Shown: positions 49,242-60,249 of the stretch, piece by piece
Position numbering within the stretch: position 1 is the stretch's first letter
Layout: each line of letters begins with the position of its first letter
Assembly (NCBI RefSeq): GCF_004210375.1
Contig: NW_027467782.1
Span: 37,685,771 to 37,749,770, forward strand
Length of the DNA: 64,000 nucleotides
Reading direction: 5' to 3'
DNA from: Tachypleus tridentatus
Lineage: Eukaryota; Arthropoda; Merostomata; Xiphosura; Limulidae
Notes under the pieces: model-generated
Database searches by the model: none
Seen by the model: the letters and a program-made list of their open reading frames with translations, nothing else
What the model was told of the DNA's origin: nothing
Made by a program: the position numbers and the translations under genes

Positions 49242-49314
49242 TTCTTTTAAGACGAGATTGCTGGAAACCTTCGTTCAATGTCGACAACAACACCAACCTT
49301 GAGCAGATCTCCTG
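49242..49314 (+). CDS. exon 2 (tentative) of an unrecognised gene
   Basis: 73 bp after a good acceptor (cattcaagcag), encoding LLRRDCWKPSFNVDNNTNLE and QIS. The donor gtgctg is weak. It ends with two bases (TG) that join T of exon 3, so phases agree on both sides. Confidence 0.4.
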
Positions 49315-49571
49315 GTGCTGTACAAGTATTTATATCCTGTTTTGAATATGTTTACTATTTACCACTACCATAAATTCTTCGTGACATTCAATTAAACATT
49401 TGGAATGTACCAAGCTAACAAGAATAAATTTTGGATATTGAAATTTTTATTTAATATTGCCTTGAGTGATGGAAAATTATTTTTAATCTTAGTTGTTTAA
49501 ATACCCTTAAACAAAGGCTTTTTATTTTAAAATCATGGTAACAATCTATATATCCGATCATCTTTTCTCAG

Positions 49572-49715
49572 TTTTGAGAATCCAAAGCTGAAACGTAGAG
49601 AGTTGCAAGTGAAAATGACGTATAAAATTGATCCAGTCTTAGGTCCACAAAAACGAGAAAATTACCAACATTTCCTCAAAGCACGTGACCGAATGGAGAG
49701 GCTATACGTTCTACA
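49572..49715 (+). CDS. exon 3 of an unrecognised gene
   Basis: 144 bp between a strong acceptor (ttttctcag) and a consensus donor gtaagt. It encodes FENPKLKRRELQVKMTYKID, PVLGPQKRENYQHFLKARDR and MERLYVL, a basic, helical, clearly protein-like segment with no stop in this frame. I do not recognise the family. The phase (1 base in, 2 bases out) joins exon 4 exactly. Confidence 0.7.
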
Positions 49716-50619
49716 GTAAGTGACACATATTGAATGAAAATGTGTATTGACAGCAAAGTTCACACCTTTCATCATTCTATTGCCGTTAATATGTTTAAGA
49801 TTTGATACAAGTCGCAAACCTATGTTCTTGTAATATATGCTGGGTGAAAGTTACAGTGGTAATGATAAGGTACTATGTCTGTATGCACTGCATGCCAAAT
49901 AAGGTATGATTTCACCAAGACAACACATTCAGCCCACGTTTAAATGAACACGAGAGGCCCTTTATAACATGTATTCACAAATTGAAATTAATTTGCAGAC
50001 ATCTTCCGTGAACTTCTGTATTAATGAACTGTTAAAATGAACTCTCGAAAGTCGTTATCTGTAGATGTTTGATAAATATTGAAAGAAAGATAAAGTGGAA
50101 AAGGGATAACTTTGTGTATTAGAAAGTGCGCTGCATAGAAACAGCGACTTATGAATGACACCACCAGTAGTTAAAGAAGAGGCAGTATCTAGACATTCAT
50201 CCTTGTGTAGTTACCATAGATTGTGTATTACGTTTATACTCATATAAGAAATGAATATATATTTATTTCACGCCCTAACAACCAGAAACAGCCTCGAGGG
50301 AAAAATTGTACCACTGAATTAAAATAATGTGGAAAATAAACATTCATTTGTATTTCCAAACATTAAAAACTTCATATTAATATCAATCAACATCTTTTTA
50401 ATTTATTCCATTTTGTACATCTAAATGAAAGTTATGAATTTTTATTTTAGTTTTAAGGTACAGTTCCAACGCAATTAGTAATGATTGTGAATTTATTTAT
50501 TTATATGAGTGTTATATGGCACCCTTAGCCACAAAGCAGGAAAAGCACAATAGTTTAAAATAAAATAGAAACAATTTGCTCTTCTAACTTGAGTAAAAAC
50601 GCGTTTTTATTGATTTTAG

Positions 50620-50713
50620 CCAATCGCTCTTTCCCAATCTCGGTTGTCGTGATGTATACCATTGCCACTACTTACCTTCCCAATGCCATAGTTTACTGAT
50701 GAAAACGCGTCAT
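50620..50713 (+). CDS. exon 4 of an unrecognised gene
   Basis: 94 bp between acceptor gattttag and consensus donor gtaagt. It encodes QSLFPNLGCRDVYHCHYLPS and QCHSLLMKTRH, rich in Cys and His (three C and four H in 31 residues). The first base completes a His codon begun in exon 3. No later exon was recognised before the LINE at 52.7 kb, so the gene may run over or beyond the mobile-DNA block. Confidence 0.65.
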
Positions 50714-52734
50714 GTAAGTTTTCAATTCTTTCTAACTGTTTAAATCATAGAGGGATTTATTTCAGTAAGGATATGATTTTAGGTATATGCACTAAACTGA
50801 GAAGTACAAGCTCAACTCGATGATACGATATTAGAAGAAAAGATATTTGTGAACAATTTCTGTAGCAACTATAGAACTTTTTTAATTTTGAAAAGAATGA
50901 TTTATCATTTTGTATGTTATTTGAATTACGAGGCTGGATTATGATAAGAGAATAGATATTATTTTATGGAACAAGATAATGTATGGTTAGATAAGTCATT
51001 TCACTTTCGAACAAACGAAGTTACATTTCGCCATCAAGGCCTTTCCTTTCTTAAAATCCTGTATGTCTCCAATAGCACAGTGCAGAGGTAAACCGTGTAC
51101 TTTGTTTTTCAAATCAAAACAAAAACAAAATTTGTAGTTTTAAAAATATACAATAATCGGTACGTTTTTAAAACGATTTAGGAATAAATAAAATCAGTAT
51201 TTTAAACCTACAACAAAAACAAGCATATTTAACTGTGTCTTAAAATCATTACAGTGAAATGTTTCGAAAATTTCATAGTTAAGAATTCATGTTAATATCA
51301 CATATATACGTTGGTATACAATTAAGATAGAAGGTTTGCTCAAGTTAAATATCTTGCAGAAAGTAATTATTTACAACATAACTATTATATTTAATAGTTT
51401 TTATAGAATTCAATAAACCACACAAGTACGTCTAATAGACACACCAGGATCTTGAAGAAGTATTTAAATAATTTAAGTAGTTAATTTTCCTCATCACAAT
51501 CCAAAGATTATCTACAACTTTAACGACAGGGGGAGGAAATTAACGCTCAGTGACTCCTCTTCGTCTCTTTAGATATACATAAACAGTTTTTATACATATA
51601 ATGTCTTTTGTCCATAATATTAAGAAGCGGAACCTCTCATGCCCAATGTTTGTTGTTGTACTGTAATCCTATGTAAGTAAGGAAAACATCTGTGAGATTT
51701 ACATTTATATATGTATGAAAATTATGAGGTATCACCACAATAATTAAATTAATAAATGTTGATTTTTCGAGTAACTTGATAATTTCATGATTCGTGTTTG
51801 GAATAGTTTTGAAGTTTAACTGCTTCTGTGGATATCATGCTAATATTATTGATAAAGGAATGTATTTGTACATACATGTGCACACGAAACACATTACAAA
51901 AACATGTATGATATGTATCTGTCAATAAATATATTTACATTATTGCCTAAACTGCCGGTACCTTTCACCTCAAAGTAATTAAAACTTTGAACAAACCTAC
52001 TAGTAATAAGATCATGATGTCAAAAGGACAATGTTCAGATATTTTAAGTCAATGATTACATACACGTTACAGATTTTTCTTCCAATTTTACCAAAGATTA
52101 AACTGAAAGGATCATGACGACCTAAGTATAAAGTCGAAACGTTGCATGGTCTTTTTATATATATATATATATATATACGTATGTATTTAATGGAAAAAAA
52201 AAACTGTAAACGTTTGTCGAGATTATGAGAAGATTACGATGAGAAGGTTATATTACATTAATTTAGTTATATTAGGCATTTTTACTTGAACCAAAGTCAG
52301 CAACTGCTTACTTTTAAAATTTAAGGTATATTTTTACCGGCTAATTCCTTCTAGAGAATTTTGCAAAATACAAATCATTTTGTTTTTACCTTATTTATTA
52401 AGAAGTATTAATAAGATTTCTTTGTTTTGTGTTTACTTCCACTTAATTTAATATCGATAATTTCTTGTGTTTACACTTTTGAGGTTTAAACTTTTCTCAC
52501 TATTCGAATTATTGTTCTTTTTCGAATTTCCGTTATGTTGTTATGATACCGTAACGCTTAACAATTGTTCTTGAACTATCAGTTATTGCGCGTGCGGTGG
52601 TTGTTGAACTAGAGTTATTTATTAACCAAAAGTTCAGATTTTGTGATAATTTTAAAATAACTTTAATTTTTTAATTATTTTTTATTGATATGTAAATCCT
52701 CTTATATACAATTACATTTTTTATTATTTTTTCA
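50714..52734. other. AT-rich, probably intron, no exon recognised
   Basis: Contains a TA microsatellite at 52158-52175. Just before it (52133-52144) is GTCGAAACGTTG, a motif shared with the hairpin insert at 53330-53461. Confidence 0.4.
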
Positions 52735-54089
52735 GTCATGGCGACGCTCCGAGTAACCTTTCTTTTTCAAGACAGAAACAAGCCTTATCAGTTAACGAGA
52801 AACTCATAAGGAACATTTTGAAACGAAACAATAATATATATAAACATAATGTAACGCAGACAGAGCAACAAGAAGTAACCAATGCCAGAGTTTGCACTGA
52901 TGATGATAATGTTTTTATTAACGGTCAGGTTTGAGAAGTACTTGGTGTCGCTAACAAAGTTGTAACTGTTTCATTATTTCAAGTACAAGAATACATAACG
53001 GACAATCATATTAAGGACAAATTAATCGAACAAGGTTGCACTCTAAAAGGCCCGATTGTGTGGAAACGTATTAATGGTATATATACAGGTATGTACGCGT
53101 TCAGTTACCAACAGGTATATCATCTCTACCGTAGGTTATCAAAGAAGGCTTATAGATCCAGCTGAAAAGGCTGCATTCTATCAGATAAAACACAATGATC
53201 AGGTAAAAGTGTCTAATAGATGTAATGCCGATGATCATTTGTACAGCAGGTGTCTTAAACATAAATATCAGAAATGTGGAGAGATCAGACATTTTTCGCG
53301 AGATTGCACTAACGATAATAATCAACTTATATGCAAAAACGGCTCGTTTGGGCTGAGAAAACACTTTACATAGAAGAGCGAACAACGTTTCGACCTTCTT
53401 CGGTCATCGAGCCGTTTTTTGCATATAAATTTCTCAACAAGTGGGTTTCTCGTCATCACTGAATAATCAACTTACTAATATCGAAAAAGAAAAGCTTCCT
53501 GAATTCACCGACACCCCCATCGCGTCCGGAGTAGAAGTGGACTCGCCTGTTTTAATCACTCCAGTTCCTAACGTTCAATCATTGTTGAGAACACGAGACA
53601 AGAAAAACGGTTGGAGAGTGTTCCCGCCACTGTTACAGAATCAGAAGATAATATTATGAACTACGCGAATGCAACAAGAAAAAGGCTATCGACTGAAGAA
53701 AATGCCCACAAGAAAATACAAAATAAAACAGGTTCGTCTCAAGAATAGCTGGAAATATAATCAGAAAGATATTACTAACACAATGTAATTTTCCAGTTAA
53801 AATTATGCACTATTAATGTTAACGGGTTATCTGATATGTTTAAGCTAGAAAACGTTTTAACCTTTCTTAAAAAGAGAAAATATGATATTATTTGTTTACA
53901 GGAAACATTTTGGTATGATACTTGTTTTGATCAAGTTAACTTACATTGGGGAGGGGGATATTATCTCTGACCATACAGAATTACATAAAAAAGGTGTTGC
54001 GATTTTTATTCCCAGAGGTTTAGATATTAGTGATATTAATTATCATATTAGTGGAGTAGGTCGTAAGATAGTTTTATCATTTATTTATA
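52735..54089 (+). mobile_element. Tx1/L1-like LINE, 5' part (ORF1 and start of ORF2)
   Basis: Damaged ORF1 runs from about 52738: SNLSFSRQKQALSVNEKLIR, NARVCTDDDNVFINGQ, then a zinc-knuckle-like KCGEIRHFSRDC in which the first Cys is Tyr, then an acidic/proline segment (EFTDTPIASGVEVDSP). ORF2 begins near 53800 with the AP-endonuclease start TINVNGLSDMFKLENVLTFL and IICLQETFWYDT, then GVAIFIPRG and SFIYRPG. There are frameshifts in both. It is interrupted by the hairpin insert and cut off by a SINE. The assignment is by motif order: CCHC ORF1 followed by an endonuclease ORF2. Confidence 0.78.
53330..53461. mobile_element. 132 bp hairpin insert with 13 bp target duplication
   Basis: Flanked by AATAATCAACTTA at 53317-53329 and 53462-53474. 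It contains a 20 bp inverted repeat, TTATATGCAAAAACGGCTCG at 53327-53346 and its complement at 53408-53428 (one extra T). The loop includes CAACGTTTCGACC. Removing the insert and one duplicate joins the LINE ORF1 frame perfectly (CTNDNNQL then TNIEKEKLPEF). The minus strand reads CTCGATGACC..GGTCGAAAC, reminiscent of the ribozyme-bearing ends of Penelope-like retroelements; that link is inference. Confidence 0.85.
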
Positions 54090-54361
54090 GGCCCGGCATG
54101 GCCAAGCGTGTTAAGGCGTGCGACTCGTAATCTGAGAGTCGCGGGTTCGCATCCCGGTCGCGCCAAACAATGCTCGCCTTTTCTACCGTGGGGGCGTTAT
54201 AACGTGACTGTCAATCTCACTATTCGTTGGTAAAAGAGTAGCCCAAGAGTTGGCGGTGGGTGGTGATGACTAGCTACCTTCCCTCTAGTCTTACACTGCT
54301 AAGTTAGGGACGGCTGGCACAGATAGCCCTCGAGTAGGCTTGTGCGAAATTCAAAAACAAA
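54090..54361 (+). repeat. SINE-A inserted at the LINE endonuclease
   Basis: A complete copy, GGCCCGGCATGGCC to GCGAAATTCAAAAACAAAC. It has a well kept tRNA-like head and B box (GCGGGTTCGCATCCC). The LINE frame enters its first bases and is lost. Confidence 0.93.
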
Positions 54362-54755
54362 CTAAAGTCAAAGTTACGTAGGGAGAACAATTACTTGTCG
54401 AGAGACGCTCAGCGTGATCCTACGTAGGCCTATTACTTGGAACAGGGTCTCCAAACTCTTATCACATGGGGCCAGATTACTCGGGGAATAAGAAGCGCGG
54501 GCCGCATGATCATTATGTTCAATACTCATAAGCCAGAACGAAAGCTTTCTGTAAAAGACTTAACACTAAGTTTAGGATACCACATTAACCACGTGGGAGT
54601 AGCATGCAATACACACATATGATAAAAAACAAACAGAAATACAACCAACATTTTTATTTACCAAAAGGTTATCAAAGAAGGTCACATTAGCAAAAAACAA
54701 TTGTCACATCGCACATAATGAGTACATATCTCAATTTCACTAAGCCGCAAAAAAG

Positions 54756-55091
54756 TTAGTGAGATTTATGAAATTGGCGTTTAGCTTTCGAAATATCTTC
54801 AATATTCGGTTTTGAATTGCTGCACCCAATCATTAGAATTGCTTTCAAATGTTCATCAGTCAACCTTGATCGAAGTACCGACTTCACATACTTCATTTTT
54901 GAAAATGCTTGTTCACAGACATAAGTTATTCCGCACATTGATGCCATACCAGATTCGAACTGCTTCAGCTTTGGAAAATCATCTTCAGGTATGCAGCTGT
55001 AAAATGCAATAAGTTGTCCCTCTCTGTGTTTTGCTCTCAACAAGTCATTTCCTTGCAAATCGATGACCTCCAGCTGAAGTTCCACTGGCAC
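54756..55091 (-). pseudogene. hAT transposase C-terminal dimerisation region
   Basis: The minus strand reads FYSCIPEDDFPKLKQFESGM, ASMCGITYVCEQAFSKMKYV and KSVLRSRLTDEHLKAILMIG. The TYVCEQAFSKMK block is the hallmark of hAT C-termini. The CCHH-region link to the core (55092-55883) is degraded; the segment at 55556-55816 (LPSALFIHCIIHQQSLCRKD) is part of it. Confidence 0.88.
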
Positions 55092-55883
55092 GTCATCAAT
55101 GGCACAATCAAAAGGATTTTGAAAAGGAGAATGTCACTTTCGATTCTGACGATATTCGAAAATATCTCTAAAATCACTTAAATGCATTTAAATGCTTATT
55201 TAAATCACCAGTAATCTTTTTCTGAAACTTCAGGTTGACATCTTCTGTAATTCCAGCATGAAACTCATTGAAACACTGAAAATGAGAGAGGTTTCCTCCT
55301 TCCAAATGTACTTCAAACAATGACAACTTTCTCCAACATCCTTTAATGATTCTTTAGAGATCACAGACAAGGTTATTCTTCCCCTTTAGTTTCAAGTTCA
55401 ATTCATTCATGTGATGTCAACCAAAAATGACAACTTTGACAACCAGGTTGGATTCGACAGAAGTGGATCGGCTGTGTATTTCTCGATAATAAATATATAT
55501 ATTTCTCTTCTCAGCTTATAAAAACAAGGCAAGACTTTACCGCAGCTGAGCCACCTCACTGCCGTGTGATAAGGCAAGTCACAGAAATCCGAATCAATTT
55601 CTTCAAAAACACCTTGAATTGGCGATGATTAAGTGCATGATTCCGAATGCAGTTCACTGCAGAAATGGCTGGTTTCAGTACGCAAGGAATATCTAAGTCT
55701 TTTCTACAGAGTGATTGCTGATGTATGATGCAGTGTATGAACAGAGCGCTTGGGAGTTGAAGATCTTCCAAGTGTTTCCTGATCAGTCCCACCAGACCCT
55801 TCTTTACTCCAGCCATGTTTTTTCCTTCATCAACTGTTACACCTCTAAGCTGATTTCACTAAAGTTTATAGTCTTACAAAATT

Positions 55884-56384
55884 TTATGCTTCCATGAAAA
55901 TGTCTTCTCCACTTGTTCTTCCGTGCATGCTGCAAACTGATGCCAACTCTTCCGTGATCTGAAAGTCCAAATTAACTCCACGAATGAACACGAGAAGTTG
56001 TGACATACTCGAGAGATCAGTAGACTCATCCAGTGCCAAATAATACCATAGGGAGTTTCTAGCTTTTTGGCGTATCTCTAATGCGATGTTTTCTCCAAGT
56101 TCTTCTGCTCTCCGTACAACTGAAGTTGCTGAAAGGCTGATACTTTCAAAGAAATTGTCTTTTTCAGGACACAGCTCATTTGCTGCTTCCATCATACGCT
56201 CTTTGATGAAGTTGTCGTCAATAAAAGGTTTTCCTCGCTCTGCCATCCTATGCACTATTTTGTAACTTGTACGAGTGACAGATTTATTTTCAGCAAACTT
56301 TCTCGTGAAGAGATTCTTTTGAGATTCAAAAACACGTATCATGGATTCAAATTTCTCAGAACGGAACTTTCCTGAAAATTTCAA
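55884..56384 (-). pseudogene. hAT transposase core (GTF2IRD2-like)
   Basis: 167 codons including SVTRTSYKIVHRMAERGKPF, ISLSATSVVRRAEELGENIA, and the catalytic-Asp block LALDESTDLSSMSQLLVFIR, then SVCSMHGRTSGEDIF. It ends at a TAA after MEA where relatives continue. The second copy at 61.9 kb has the same ending, so the stop predates one of the two insertions. Not functional. Confidence 0.88.
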
Positions 56385-56570
56385 CTATGTTGATAGATGT
56401 TCTGTTTCATAGTGACGCCAAAGATTGCACTCTCTCAAAACGGCAACACTTTCGGTGCATATCACACAAGTAGCTTTCTGGTTTTTTCTTTCCACAAAGT
56501 ACTTTCCTCCCCATTCTTCATTGAAAGCACGACACTCAGAGTCCACTTTTCTTCTTTTAAAAGCAGCCAC
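56385..56570 (-). pseudogene. hAT transposase N-terminal BED-type zinc finger
   Basis: The minus strand reads FKRRKVDSECRAFNEEWGGK, YFVERKNQKATCVICTESVA and CNLWRHYETEHLST. The C-x2-C..H-x4-H spacing is a BED/ZMYM-like finger typical of GTF2IRD2-like and ZBED hAT proteins. A stop then separates it from the core that follows in the next frame segment. Confidence 0.82.
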
Positions 56571-59023
56571 AACGATGGATGAAAAAAAAAACAGGATCTG
56601 AAAATGAAAAACACAGAGCGCTGTGAGAAAAGTATTGTACTGGTCCAAGAACGCACAAACAAAATATATTGAAACGAACCTTTGGCACGAAACTTACCTA
56701 AGAACGAGTTTCGAAAAGCGCATAACCAGACTACTAAGAGAAATGAGCTTGCTGAAGCGGTAACCCAAGCCCGCTGAATTTACAAGACGAGTCGATGGGA
56801 CGAGGGTTAAGTCTGTACTTGTTTTCGAAATCCTAATGCTTTTATAGATACGTGCCTCGATATGAATAAACGGGCAGCAAGGACGAAAGAAGAATTTTCC
56901 TATTGGTTAAATATGTGCGTAACAGCCTTGTTTCTTTTTATCATAACATCTTGTGTTTGCCAGCTTGAAGCGACAATCGGTGTGATTTATTTTGTTATGA
57001 CAGTCGGACATTTGATGAAATGCCACATTTTAATTTCCAAGCGGCTAGCTGCTAGCGGGCCAGACAAAATGACCTCGAGAACCGTAGTTTGGTGACCCCT
57101 GGTATAGCTTATTGACCAAACACGTTAGTAGGTAAGAATGTTATAGTGAAAGAACAAGTTTAGCTGTACAGCGTTTTGACCAGTCACAGTAGAATGTAAG
57201 GATAATGGTACAGCTGCGTGAATAGACACAACATCATATAAGAATGTTGTAGAGTAAGAACAATTTTGTACAACTGAAGTAGATGTCAGTTGTTTTTGAA
57301 AGTTTTTTTTTGTTTATAAAAAAAGATGAAAGATAAGTAAGAGGCCTTTTTTTGTTCTTTAAAATCTATAGCTTGCTGTAGTTGTAATGATTAACATATC
57401 TATAAAAAGTATTTATTTGATATAACACTGAGTATTATTTCAAATATAGCAGTGGCAGCGTTTTTTAGTGTAAGATACCAGCTTTATTATCATTCACAAT
57501 ATTTACACATATGGTTTACTGTTGTTCTAGAAGTCTTTCATGTAAGCTCATCATATGACATGTGATGATTAGAGATATTCAAGCCCTCTGTTTTGTTTTT
57601 CTGCAAATTTTTTTAAAATTTTCTGTCAACATAAATTTATGAAATGCAATCCCATTGTTGCTTGGCTAGTCTGATGTACGATGAAAACAAGAAATTTAAG
57701 TGTGTTACGTTAATGCTGTTTTATTATTTGATGTATTGTAATCTGTTACAGCTGTCATGAACTTGCAGATCAAATTCCGATGTTCTATCTGGCATATTCA
57801 CAAATCCACCACTTAATGCCATCATGTGTCTAACCTCTTGTTTGTTTTTTGACATCAGTAACCAGGTCCTCACTAATTTACTCCAGGTGATTTAATATTG
57901 TTGGTTCTGTTTCTCGATTTGCATTTCAATTGCTTTTTATGACAAGTTGGCTCAATATTAGCAGCAAGGTTTCTTTGCATATCAATTGAAAACCAAACTA
58001 ATACAGTAATGTACTGGAAACTTTTCTTCAATGATATTTAAAACTAGATGTGTTTAAAACTGACAACCTATAAACGAAAGCAATCAGAAGTTTTGTTTAT
58101 CAGTAGAACTTGACTGTAGAATAACACTGGTAATTAAACAACAATGTTGAACCAGGCGTTAGAAGATGTTTGATATAGACGAGTTACACGGATTGTATAC
58201 AAAGTTATAAATACCAAAGATAATAAACCTAGTTTACCTTATTTTATGCACGTGTTATTAATATTTGAAATGATTTATTTTAAATAGGTAGCTTAAAACA
58301 CAAAGTATCAGCCTTTAATAAAATATAAAAACTGTGTTTATTTGATTGTTATGAAAGCTATAAATGGATAGTCGTGTTCAATACCTCACGAGTATCCAAA
58401 CCTGGTTTTGAGTGTCATGAAACTGAATACTTACTACTGATCCACCAGTAGTGGGAGTGAAAGATGTCTTGTTTTTTTTTTTTTCACAGACAGTGGTTAA
58501 AATGATGTTCAACATAAAGCAGTGATTAGATAATTATCAATTAAATAACGTGTCTTAAAACATCGATAAATGAAGGTTTAATATCTCCTAATTAATGATA
58601 TTTACGGTGTTTTGAGTTTGTTTTTGTTTTTGACTCAACACAATAAATGCATATTTGTGTATGTTTTCAATCTATATTTATAATGACAAAATTCATTTTT
58701 GTTTGCACTCTTAACTTCTCAAAGTAGCCTACTGAGCCAATGCCAACCAAAATTTGTATGTCAACATTATGATATGACGGATTAGAACGCTTTATTGGTT
58801 GCTTTCTTTCCTTAGTTTATTTATTTTTTTATTTTTATTTATTCTGATAATGTAGTTTGTTATAAAGATTATTTTATAGGAACATTTATGTATATATACA
58901 TGTGTTTATATTGCAGAGCCTAAAGCTGATATAACAGCCGTTTGGATATTATTTTACTTCCATAAAAGATAAGGTAATTAATTCGCCTTGCTCTAAGTAA
59001 TAAAGTGACCCACAGTAGTTCAG

Positions 59024-59232
59024 GTGACGATGTGTAGAACTGGTGTTTTGTGGTATTCATTCTGTTATCTCTCAAACTAGTTGTACTTAATACATTGGAG
59101 ACGTGTTTAGCAAGATATGGAATAGGGTGACGATGTGTATAACTGGAGTTTTGTGGTATTCATTCTGTTATCGCTCAAACTAGTTGCACTGTATACATTG
59201 GAGACGTGTTTGGCAAGAGATGGAATAGGGTG
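59024..59232. repeat. two-copy tandem duplication, 103 bp
   Basis: GTGACGATGTGTAGAACTGG..GGAATAGG occurs twice with about nine differences by eye. Confidence 0.92.
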
Positions 59233-59347
59233 GGCGATGTGGGCTACCTGCCTCCACTCTGGCCTGTCTCTTCACATTTGGCGCAGATAGTATTGATGTG
59301 GCTTTTTGAGAAATCCAACGAGTAAAGTTTTGTTTAGGTTTTGTTTA

Positions 59348-59480
59348 TTTGTAGTTAAGCACAAAGCTTAATAGGCAAATAATATAATAGTATAATAGGC
59401 TATCCGTGCTCTGCCCACCACTTGTATCTAAACCCAGTTTCTGGCGTTGACAATTCTCAGCCATATCTTTTTGCCACTAG
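59348..59480 (-). repeat. SINE-C
   Basis: The plus strand shows AGTTAAGCACAAAGCTTAAT, GGCTATCCGTGCTCTGCCCA and AAACCCAGTTTCTGGCGTTG. This copy has a short internal insertion. An open frame on the minus strand across it is not a gene. Confidence 0.75.
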
Positions 59481-60002
59481 GAGCCAAGAGAACTTTCAAG
59501 AGACGCTGTAGTTTTAATAGAAAATCCATACCTCGCACCAGAAACACATAACTATTTGACTTTTTTTCTCTAAATATTATTTTGTTTCTTTGTTTGGAAA
59601 TTCTCATAAAGTTACAAAAGGGATATCGGTACATAGTTGCCATTAATGTCGAACCAATAGACTCTAGGCTTACTTGTTTCTTTTGTTACTCTTTTAATAC
59701 ATCGGTGGCCCCCGAAGCATTTTTGTAACAATTCTATTGAGCAAATGCACATTTTCGTTTTAAGTACCCTGAAGATATTTTTTCATAAACCATAGCACAA
59801 ATAAAACATTTTTGTGTTAAAGTTAAACACACATGCACGTTTCTTACAGATTAAACCCATTAATAAACCAATGTGTAATTTACTTATGTTTTGCATGAAT
59901 AACAGAGAAAGTATTGTTATACGTGTAAAATTTACAATTTTGGCTTATTGTTGGACTTCTTAGTGCTAAACAATAGTCTATCTGTGCTCTGTTACTTTAT
60001 AT

Positions 60003-60249
60003 GGCCCGGCATGGCCTAGCGCGTAAGGCGTGCGACTCGTAATCCGAGGGTCGCGGGTTCGCGCCCGCGTCGCGCTAAACATGCTCGCCCTCCCAGCCGT
60101 GGGGGCGTTATAATTTGACGGTCAATCCCACTATTCGTTGGTAAAAGAGTAGCCCAAGAGTTGGCGGTGGGTGGTGATGACTAGCTGCCTTCCCTCTAGT
60201 CTTACACTGCTAAATTAGGGACGGCTAGCACAGATAGCCCTCGAGTAGC
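60003..60249 (+). repeat. SINE-A, 3' end cut at LINE junction
   Basis: Intact head and body. It stops at CCTCGAGTAGC, about 30 bp short of the usual tail, exactly where the minus-strand LINE 3' sequence begins. Confidence 0.93.

Larger units (their letters stand above)
54443..57101 (-). mobile_element. hAT element, 2.66 kb, decayed
   Basis: The right end reads CAGGGGTCACCAAACTACGG on the minus strand and the left end CAGGGTCTCCAAACTC, imperfect hAT-like TIRs. Flanking 8 bp (ACTTGGAA, GTATAGCT) do not match, so the duplication has decayed or an end is wrong. It encodes, on the minus strand, a BED-type finger, a transposase core and a dimerisation region, with several frame breaks. Confidence 0.85.
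57102..60001. other. no gene confirmed
   Basis: AT-rich. It holds a duplicated segment (59024-59232), a SINE-C (59348-59480) and one unassigned minus-strand open frame (57724-57891). Confidence 0.4.

Noticed and set aside
54090-54165. tRNA gene
   Set aside because: The tRNA-like fold and B box are the head of SINE-A, repeated many times in the window and continuous with the SINE body.
59428-59643. 71-codon minus-strand open frame
   Set aside because: Its C-terminal part is the complement of a SINE-C copy.
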